A stretch of 42,257 bases of DNA from Kiritimatiellia bacterium (lineage in GTDB: Bacteria; Verrucomicrobiota; Kiritimatiellia; RFP12; UBA1067). The translations under genes were made by a program, and so were the position numbers. The notes under the pieces were generated by a model. The model had not been told where the DNA came from. It saw only the letters and a list, made by a program, of their open reading frames with translations, and searched no databases. This document shows, piece after piece, positions 37,291 to 42,257 of this stretch. Numbering within the stretch: the first letter of the stretch is position 1; each line of letters begins with the position of its first letter. The DNA lies in the NCBI GenBank assembly GCA_017395505.1, contig JAFPUH010000025.1, forward strand, positions 1 through 42,257, written 5' to 3'.

Positions 37291-37578
37291 ATGGTAGTAC
37301 GTATTGGATGCAAGTATTCCGACGATTGGGATTTCAGCGACTATGAAGAGGGCGAGATAATTCGGATTAATCGGGATGCGTTATCCGCCAACTTCATGAT
37401 TCTTGAAGACGAGGATCAAGACGAAGCATTGGACGGGCGTGAGGGCGAGTTGTCGACGAGTTTCGACTACGAGCTTCACGACGGGCAGCTCTGCGCCATC
37501 GTCGATGGCGAGTTCGTGCCTTGCGAAGATGACTACGAGTTTCAATGCCGGCTTGATGCGATGGGGTATAAACCGTGA
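37291..37578 (+). CDS. Small acidic protein of unknown function
   Basis: 95 residues, strongly acidic (ILEDEDQDEALDGREGEL; VPCEDDYEFQC), soluble, no signal peptide. It has its own extended -10 promoter and an AAAGGA site. Small acidic proteins in accessory regions include DNA mimics and antitoxins, but nothing specific supports either here. The PD-(D/E)XK gene follows after 110 bp, a gap containing a CGCAGAGGGCGCAGAG repeat remnant (about 37592-37610). Confidence 0.65.
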   Translation: MVVRIGCKYSDDWDFSDYEEGEIIRINRDALSANFMILEDEDQDEALDGREGELSTSFDYELHDGQLCAIVDGEFVPCEDDYEFQCRLDAMGYKP

Positions 37579-37688
37579 GTGTTTATCTCCCGCAGAGGGC
37601 GCAGAGAAAATTTAGGTGATATTCTGCGGATTTCTTGAAAGGGAAAAGATTTGCTTGAAATGTTTCATAACAATTATGTAGGAGGTGT

Positions 37689-38909
37689 ATGATGGGAGAA
37701 CAAGATGAAAATAGTTTGCTAACGTCTGTTAATGACGTTATTGATAAGTGGTCTAAAAACCATAAATCAAAGGAAATTCACGGAGAAGCGTTTAATGTAT
37801 TTTCTCTGTGTGGAGTTGATCATTATGAACTTTGGCATTCAAAGATTCTGGCTGAATTCTTAAACCCAGGAGGAAGTCATGGCCAAGGGACTCAGTTCTT
37901 GCAGTCTTTCGCAGAAATGTTTTTATCGGGTTGTGTTTTCTCGGATGACACTTCCGTATCAACCGAAGTAACCTCTTATATAAAGGACCTTCGGATCGGT
38001 CGTTTTGATATTTTGATTGAAGACATTGCGAAAAAATCTGTCTGCATAATAGAGAATAAAATATTTGCAGGAGAGCAAGAAGAGCAACTCAATCGGTACC
38101 ATGAATGGCTAAAAACCAATCGTAGCGGATGGAACTCGTGTTTGGTTTTTCTTACACTAGATGGGCATATGTCGGCCACAATGTCTGACAAGAATCAATA
38201 TTTACGAATAGCATATGTATCTGACACCAATCATCTTTCCTTGGCTGATTGGATAGAAGAATGTGCCAATTCAGTCAAAGAAATTCCAAGGCTATGCTAC
38301 ACATTTGTTCAATACAAGGACCACATTCAAAAACTAGCAAATGGAGATAAAGCAATGAGTAATAAAATAATTGATGCGTTCAACAAGAGAATGGCCGCCG
38401 CGCAATCCGTCTATGAAAACTATAAAACGGCATGTGTGGAGAAGGCCAATTCGATCCTTACGGACTTAGTTCTTAAGGAGCTAGGCGAAGGTTGGCGGAC
38501 TGACGGGGGTTGCAGTTTTGAACGTACAAATTACGGAATACATTATATTCCACCAGAACCCAATCTAAAAGATCTACCGGTTAAAATTTATGTCGTCTTT
38601 GGTGCGACAAACTTATGGCAATGCCAAGTTGCATTGTATCAAGATATCAGCAAAATCCATTTAGCCGCCAATGACGGGCTAGAATTGGAGTATAGCGATG
38701 AAACATGGAAAAAAGATTTTAGCGAAACACAATCTTGGCCGCTATGGAGAGGTATAAACACAACTAAGGATAAACCCTGGGGCATGACCTGGGATGGAAA
38801 ATTCTTTGACATGATGGACGCCGATGATGGATATAGGACGGGAATAATATCTGATATTGTCGAGTCAATTAAGGCGTTGCATTCATTCCTAAAGGATTAT
38901 GCAAAATGA
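37689..38909 (+). CDS. PD-(D/E)XK nuclease-family protein
   Basis: 406 residues. The N-terminal ~220 residues match the PD-(D/E)XK family typified by HSKILAEFLNPGGSHGQG, then RIGRFDILIED and VCIIENKIFAGEQEEQLNRY; the Asp in RFDI and the Glu-x-Lys in IENK are the expected metal ligands. The C-terminal half is of unknown fold. Related proteins sit in defence islands. Codon use is AT-rich, like the DUF262 gene. GGAGG precedes two candidate ATGs (37689 and 37692). It is a likely DNA nuclease, but substrate and partner are unknown. Confidence 0.85.
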   Translation: MMGEQDENSLLTSVNDVIDKWSKNHKSKEIHGEAFNVFSLCGVDHYELWHSKILAEFLNPGGSHGQGTQFLQSFAEMFLSGCVFSDDTSVSTEVTSYIKDLRIGRFDILIEDIAKKSVCIIENKIFAGEQEEQLNRYHEWLKTNRSGWNSCLVFLTLDGHMSATMSDKNQYLRIAYVSDTNHLSLADWIEECANSVKEIPRLCYTFVQYKDHIQKLANGDKAMSNKIIDAFNKRMAAAQSVYENYKTACVEKANSILTDLVLKELGEGWRTDGGCSFERTNYGIHYIPPEPNLKDLPVKIYVVFGATNLWQCQVALYQDISKIHLAANDGLELEYSDETWKKDFSETQSWPLWRGINTTKDKPWGMTWDGKFFDMMDADDGYRTGIISDIVESIKALHSFLKDYAK

Positions 38910-38954
38910 CGCAATTCATAGCCATGCCATAATCTGAACGATTCTCAAGGACAC

Positions 38955-38985
38955 CTCTGCGTCTCTGCTGGAAATCAATTTCTAA
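38955..38985 (+). repeat. CTCTGCGTCTCTGC-type dispersed repeat remnant
   Basis: CCTCTGCGTCTCTGCTGGAA followed by ATCAAT resembles, in reverse complement, the sequence near 27060-27105 (CTCCGTCTGCCCCTGCGTG then AAAATCAAT) and, more loosely, CGCAGAGGGCGCAGAG near 37592. All three are between genes. Probably a short dispersed element, too decayed for firm boundaries. Confidence 0.4.
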
Positions 38986-38995
38986 ACAGTCGGTG

Positions 38996-39034
38996 AAATT
39001 TTGAGCGGCGGGATGGCGGCAAGCATCATCCCGC
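38996..39034 (+). repeat. Module block, first copy of a 23-bp direct repeat, with hairpin
   Basis: A 23-bp sequence (38996-39018) is identical to 39706-39728. It runs into a hairpin GCGGGATG/CATCCCGC (39008-39015 with 39027-39034). Unlike the other modules no sigma-54 promoter follows; instead a dnaB fragment begins directly after the hairpin. The second copy lies just after the dnaB fragment. Confidence 0.75.
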
Positions 39035-39035
39035 G

Positions 39036-39695
39036 TTGTTCTTTTCTCTAGAGATGCCGGCCAACACTCTAATCGGCCATATGATTTCGAGCCGTGCCCG
39101 CATCGATCTGTGGAAGATCAATGGCGATGATACCATTGATGGCGATGATGACATAGACAAGGAGAGAAGCGAGATGAATTCTCGTCTTGTAGATGCGAGA
39201 GATGCGCTGCGCTACGCCCCGATTTTCATTGAAGACGGTGAAAGCGCGCTTGATGTCTCGCTTGTTCGCGATAAGGCGCGCAAGGCGAAAAGCCTCCATA
39301 ATATTGAACTTGTTGTAATCGACTACCTTCAGCTCATCTAGAATCGCGGCATTCCTGTGAACAGTAGAGTGGAGGAACTTGGCAGTATTGTTGCCGGGAT
39401 GAAGGAGCTTGCCGATGAATTGGGCGTTCATGTGATTTTTCTAGCGCAGCTCCCGTATTCCATGCCTAGGGGAGTTGACAAGAAGCCAACATTTTCTGAT
39501 TTTAGAGATATTTCAGGCGCTGAACAGATCGCAGACATTGTAATGTTTCTGCATCGGCCGCATTACGTGAATGGTGAAGTCAATAAAGATGGTGAGATTA
39601 CGTTTGTCAATATAGCCAAGAACCGTCATGGAGAAACAGGTGAAGTCTCTTTGACATTCCGCCGCAAGTGCCTAAGATTCTTTGAAGAAATTTGA
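39036..39695 (+). pseudogene. Replicative DNA helicase DnaB, C-terminal fragment with an in-frame stop
   Basis: The frame starts at FFSLEM, a motif in the middle of the DnaB RecA-like domain, and continues through Walker B (ELVVIDYLQLI), FLAQLPYSM, FSDFRDISGAEQIADIVMFLHRP and AKNRHGETGEVSLTF. The N-terminal domain and Walker A are absent, and a TAG at 39339-39341 interrupts it right after IDYLQLI; the same frame continues to a TGA at 39693-39695. No frameshift is present. It cannot be an active helicase. It lies between two copies of a 23-bp repeat and probably derives from a phage or from a second dnaB copy. Confidence 0.85.
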
Positions 39696-39705
39696 ATAGG
39701 TGATA

Positions 39706-39757
39706 AAATTTTGAGCGGCGGGATGGCGCGAAAGCGCACTGTCGCCGCTCTAATTTT
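39706..39757 (+). terminator. Module block, second copy of the 23-bp repeat, and terminator-like hairpin
   Basis: After the 23-bp repeat (39706-39728), GAGCGGCG (39713-39720) pairs with CGCCGCTC (39743-39750), and inside lies a perfect GCGC-GAAA-GCGC hairpin (39726-39737). TAATTTT follows. The structure ends two bases before the sigma-54 -24 box, as in the other modules. Confidence 0.65.
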
Positions 39758-39758
39758 G

Positions 39759-39775
39759 TTGGCACGGATGTTGCT
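39759..39775 (+). promoter_or_regulatory. Sigma-54 (-24/-12) promoter for the 241-aa gene
   Basis: TTGGCACGGATGTTGCT is a perfect match to TGGCACG-N4-TTGCT. Transcription should start near 39786; AAAGGA precedes the ATG at 39801. Confidence 0.82.
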
Positions 39776-39800
39776 ATGGTACATGCGAAAGGAATTGACG

Positions 39801-40526
39801 ATGACAGAGACGAATGCGACAAGCAAATACTGCTGCACATGCCAGAGTTGGCAGAACGAGATAGTCGAGTGCGGTGATCCGGTAGAGATTGCGCGGAAGG
39901 TGAAACTAGCGTTCAAGAAGATGTCGGGCGAGATGGCGCTTGCCTGTTTCGCAAAGGTCATGACGGCGGAGCTGCCGCATCCAATAAAAGTGGCCGTGTG
40001 GGATGCTGTTCGCTACTCGCACATCTGGTGGGGCGTGGATGAGGTGCTAAAGGGCGATGTGATGAACAATCCGATCGTACAACAGGCTTTCGCGGATGCG
40101 GTTCCTATGCGGCGATGGATTGTGGATCATAGACTTCAAGGGTGGGAGTTTATATGTATGACCTACAATTCGGAGTTTGTCACTCAGGGACAGGTTGAGG
40201 GGGCCTTTACAAATAAGCCAGAACGTCGACTTCGACTGTTGATACATCTTATTACACACTTTCCGGATATAGAATCCGCGTATCTTATCCGAAAGAATCT
40301 ATCAGGACCGGAAAATGCCGCGGCAATTGCCAATTATATTGATTTGCGAGGCAATAACATCCTTTGGTATCTTGCTTATCGAGATGACCAACAGGCCCAA
40401 GGTGGTTTTGCTTGTCCGCGCATCGAACGCGAACTGTTGCAACTTGGCGTCAATCCTAACCACCGCAATGACATTGGTCTTTGTTGGAACGATGTCAGGC
40501 GACATCTGATTAGGACGGAGTTATAG
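39801..40526 (+). CDS. Protein of unknown function, possibly with a C-terminal ankyrin-like part
   Basis: 241 residues from the ATG at 39801 (AAAGGAATTGACG upstream). The open frame extends to 39711, but that part contains the hairpin and promoter and should not be translated. A Cys-rich start (KYCCTCQSW, then VECGDP) may bind metal. The middle is helical, and the last third (GNNILWYLAYRD to LLQLGVNPNHRNDIGLCWND) looks like one or two ankyrin repeats. Soluble, no signal peptide. It is driven by a perfect sigma-54 promoter and so belongs to the putative regulon. Confidence 0.75.
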   Translation: MTETNATSKYCCTCQSWQNEIVECGDPVEIARKVKLAFKKMSGEMALACFAKVMTAELPHPIKVAVWDAVRYSHIWWGVDEVLKGDVMNNPIVQQAFADAVPMRRWIVDHRLQGWEFICMTYNSEFVTQGQVEGAFTNKPERRLRLLIHLITHFPDIESAYLIRKNLSGPENAAAIANYIDLRGNNILWYLAYRDDQQAQGGFACPRIERELLQLGVNPNHRNDIGLCWNDVRRHLIRTEL

Positions 40527-40573
40527 ATGTGCAAAAGAGACGAAACTTCGATAAAGAAACTCAGAGCGGTTAA

Positions 40574-40640
40574 ATTCTGATAGTCCGATAAAAGATTGAA
40601 TGGCGGGAGGCAGGAAAACATATTGTTTCCCGGCCTTTTT
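40574..40640 (+). promoter_or_regulatory. Conserved module block and terminator-like hairpin before a sigma-54 promoter
   Basis: Begins ATTCTGA, contains GATAAAAGATTGAATGGCG, then GGAAAACATATTGTTTCC (40613-40630, one bulged base) framed by GGC and GCC and followed by TTTTT. It matches the block at 36652-36718 along its length, including the spacing to the -24 box (5 bp after the T-tract). The hairpin loops differ while the arms covary, which suggests the structure matters. Confidence 0.62.
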
Positions 40641-40644
40641 GCTG

Positions 40645-40661
40645 TTGGCACGGAGATTGCT
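40645..40661 (+). promoter_or_regulatory. Sigma-54 (-24/-12) promoter for the 203-aa membrane protein
   Basis: TTGGCACGGAGATTGCT is a perfect match to TGGCACG-N4-TTGCT. Start expected near 40672, leaving a leader of about 60 nt to the ATG at 40732 with AAGAAAGGG as a weak ribosome-binding site. Confidence 0.82.
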
Positions 40662-40731
40662 AATGTATATTCAGACAGATTCGGTATCGCTTGCCGAGTC
40701 CATAAACAACAAAACAAGAAAGGGAAAACAA

Positions 40732-41343
40732 ATGAACAAACGACATGTGCTGACAACAATAGCGGGCGTCCTCGTTGCGATCGCCTATATCACTGGCACT
40801 GCTTACCTATTGACAACTTTGCAAGAAGACGACAGGTGGTGCTTGATTCTGTCCGAGGCTGCCGTTGCCGTCATCTTTCATCTGATTGCGCTTGTCAAAG
40901 TAAAGCGTGGCTCGTTGACCGTTTATAGAAGTTGGGGAGATTTTGGGGTTTCTTGCGCTTGGCCGGTTTCAGGCATATTGGCTGTCTTTATGGCGTTTCT
41001 TGCGCCAATAGTCGAAAGTTCAATCGGCAAGACGATATGCCAGATTCTCACTATAGTCTTTGCGGCGGCAGCATGTGTTGGTCTTATCTGGATGTTTGTC
41101 GGCGCCTTTAACAACAACAAGGGTAAGTTTTGGGGTGGATTGATCGCGCTCTCGGCGAGGATAACCGCATCCATGATGTTTCTGACATGGCTTTCTAAGC
41201 TACTTGAGATGAAAAACAAATATAATGACAGTAATGTTGGCCTCGGCGATTATGCAAAGGCTCTGATTGGGTTCATTGCTTTTGGAATATGGTTCAAGAT
41301 GCTTGTGGTTCCGTTAGTTGCCGATAATAGAGAAGAAGACTGA
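40732..41343 (+). CDS. Multi-pass membrane protein, unknown function
   Basis: 203 residues with about five hydrophobic helices (for example VLTTIAGVLVAIAYITGTAY, LSEAAVAVIFHLIALVKV, SGILAVFMAFLAPIV, ILTIVFAAAACVGLIWMFV and ALIGFIAFGIWF). No transport or enzyme motif is visible. The ATG at 40732 is chosen because the longer frame covers the hairpin and promoter. Under sigma-54 control together with the small membrane protein at 36775, it could be a membrane effector or stress protein, but nothing specific supports this. Confidence 0.72.
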   Translation: MNKRHVLTTIAGVLVAIAYITGTAYLLTTLQEDDRWCLILSEAAVAVIFHLIALVKVKRGSLTVYRSWGDFGVSCAWPVSGILAVFMAFLAPIVESSIGKTICQILTIVFAAAACVGLIWMFVGAFNNNKGKFWGGLIALSARITASMMFLTWLSKLLEMKNKYNDSNVGLGDYAKALIGFIAFGIWFKMLVVPLVADNREED

Positions 41344-41380
41344 AGTCGCATTCCATGGGAGCGTAGATGTGGGAGAGCTT

Positions 41381-41710
41381 ATGGCCGTAATGCCGTTGAA
41401 GCCGATATTGTCGAATCTTGTCGAGGCGTATGGCGAGATCGCTGAACTTGACGATCGCATATACTATGCGGCTCGTGGCGAGTTCCGCAAGGATGGGCAG
41501 TGGGATGCTTGGCATGAAGAGAGATGCCCTCTTACCGAGGGCTCTCTTTTCGTAAGCTTTGAGCATGCCTATCACCACCTCAACTGGGCCAGCAACTGCC
41601 GCAATACAGAAGAAGAGAAAGTATGGCACTTTTCGGAAGAGGATGGCGAGCGGTGGGGCCGCTTCCCTATAGACGGATTGTTTGCCAAACTATGGCCACC
41701 GCCAAGCTGA
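41381..41710 (+). CDS. Small protein of unknown function
   Basis: 109 residues starting at an ATG with GGGAGAG just upstream; in-frame triplets back to 41318 are open, but that part overlaps the membrane gene's end. Soluble, with many Trp, Glu and Arg (WDAWHEERCPL; VWHFSEEDGERWGRFP). No family recognised. Probably in the transcript of the preceding membrane gene, 37 bp away. Confidence 0.6.
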   Translation: MAVMPLKPILSNLVEAYGEIAELDDRIYYAARGEFRKDGQWDAWHEERCPLTEGSLFVSFEHAYHHLNWASNCRNTEEEKVWHFSEEDGERWGRFPIDGLFAKLWPPPS

Positions 41711-41755
41711 CGCAAAGGCAACAGAAAGTGTCTGATTGGCGGGCGAGGAAAGATT

Positions 41756-42052
41756 GTGGCTGAGGCCATGCGTCCGTGGCTTAATGAGGCGCGGCGTAAG
41801 TTGGACAACTTGATGTTCAGGGTGTCTTATAAGTTGGGCGCCGATTCGCCGTTTGCCATCGAGAGGCCCAAGAGTCTCAAGAAGGGCGTCGAGGACGAGC
41901 CTTTTACGGAAGAACTGTTTTGCCGAAAGATGTGGGGTGTATACAGCGCACTGAATACGGCTTGGAACAGTCGCAAGGGACGGCGATACAGGAGCTTCCT
42001 CTTCTCCCGTGCATTTTTATTGGGAGAATGTAATATGTTTTGCGTAGAGTAG
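41756..42052 (+). CDS. Small basic protein of unknown function
   Basis: 98 residues from a GTG at 41756 (GAGGAAAG upstream); an ATG at 41768 is possible. Basic, helical N-terminus (RPWLNEARRKLDNLM) and a basic middle (WNSRKGRRYRSFLFSR), no signal peptide. No family recognised. It is the last gene of the accessory stretch, and its AT content begins to drop toward host values after it. Confidence 0.5.
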   Translation: MAEAMRPWLNEARRKLDNLMFRVSYKLGADSPFAIERPKSLKKGVEDEPFTEELFCRKMWGVYSALNTAWNSRKGRRYRSFLFSRAFLLGECNMFCVE

Positions 42053-42073
42053 GGAAGTTGCGAGTGGCGAGAG

Positions 42074-42085
42074 TTATGATATAAT
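42074..42085 (+). promoter_or_regulatory. Extended -10 promoter for the terminal lipoprotein gene
   Basis: TTATGATATAATAC has TATAAT at 42080-42085 and the extended TG. The ATG at 42093 is 8 nt after the box and has no Shine-Dalgarno, so this too should be a leaderless transcript. It is the same motif as before fusA. Confidence 0.75.
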
Positions 42086-42092
42086 ACAGCGT

Positions 42093-42257
42093 ATGACTCA
42101 TAACATGAAGGTTGCTGTTGTGGCGGTGTTGATTGTCGCCGGGTGCAGGTATGTGGATGTCGGCGGCGTTGAGCCGTTCACGTTCACGGAGCGCGAGAGT
42201 GTCGAGCCGGCTGCGAAGCATGGCGGCGGATGCTCGCTGCACATCTATTCGTTCGAG
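42093..42257 (+). CDS. Lipoprotein, N-terminal part only
   Basis: 55 codons, open to the window end. MTHNMKVAVVAVLIVAGC is a type II signal peptide with lipobox VAGC, so Cys18 would be lipid-modified and LspA would cleave before it. The mature part begins RYVDVGGVEPFTFTERES. GC-rich codons match the core genes, suggesting the accessory island has ended. Function cannot be told from this fragment. Confidence 0.7.
   Translation, partial: MTHNMKVAVVAVLIVAGCRYVDVGGVEPFTFTERESVEPAAKHGGGCSLHIYSFE

Noticed and set aside
36652..40661. Integron with attC sites
   Set aside because: Modules have repeated hairpins, but I see no integrase, no attC-like R/L boxes, and conserved blocks lie before genes together with promoters rather than after them.

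Overview
The window looks like a chromosomal segment of a PVC-superphylum bacterium, most likely a gut-type Kiritimatiellota/Verrucomicrobiota lineage. This is inferred from the 671-residue GreA with a huge N-terminal extension (a form also known from chlamydiae and relatives), the DksA-like protein coupled to lspA, GC-rich codon use and a recurrent extended -10 promoter (TATGATATAAT). I could not check it by a search. Every gene I can support lies on the + strand.

Region 1 (1-27043) is dense, GC-rich housekeeping DNA: dnaK (3' end)-groES-groEL with a terminator; greA-like; dksA-like-lspA-miaA (overlapping); a conserved protein of unknown function overlapping pheT; a secreted unknown; gpmI; an amidase_2; ettA; a GH95 fucosidase, tatD, amidase_3 and an Uup-like ABC-F (overlapping or abutting); fusA, argF, an M3 peptidase and rsmE. 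Several promoters sit in the stop codon of the preceding gene, and for at least four genes the -10 lies only 7-9 nt before the ATG, which predicts leaderless mRNAs, including fusA and, at the far right, a lipoprotein.

Region 2 (27044-27805) is a 0.76-kb junction with no convincing gene. It holds C-rich direct repeats, an array of CCTAGG palindromes on a 23-bp pitch, and a -24/-12 (sigma-54) promoter.

Region 3 (27806-about 42060) is an accessory island with lower GC and different codon use. It starts with a tandem-AAA ATPase read from the sigma-54 promoter, then a sigma-54 activator (bEBP) with an unfamiliar N-terminal sensor domain, a REP-associated transposase (RAYT) inserted between the bEBP and a macrodomain gene, a DUF262/DUF1524 (GmrSD-like) nuclease, a possible uracil-DNA-glycosylase-fold protein and a PLD-like nuclease. 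Downstream are modules sharing a conserved 5' block and hairpin: three end in excellent sigma-54 promoters driving a small membrane protein, a 241-aa unknown and a multi-pass membrane protein; one lost its promoter and carries a broken dnaB fragment. A PD-(D/E)XK nuclease and a second periodic palindrome array (22-bp pitch) lie among them. Host-like sequence returns with a leaderless lipoprotein at 42093.

The most interesting reading is that the island is a stress- or defence-responsive sigma-54 regulon: the bEBP, made constitutively, senses a signal through its N-terminal domain and fires the four -24/-12 promoters in the island. The nuclease and ADP-ribose genes point to anti-phage or damage response, but this function is inferred.
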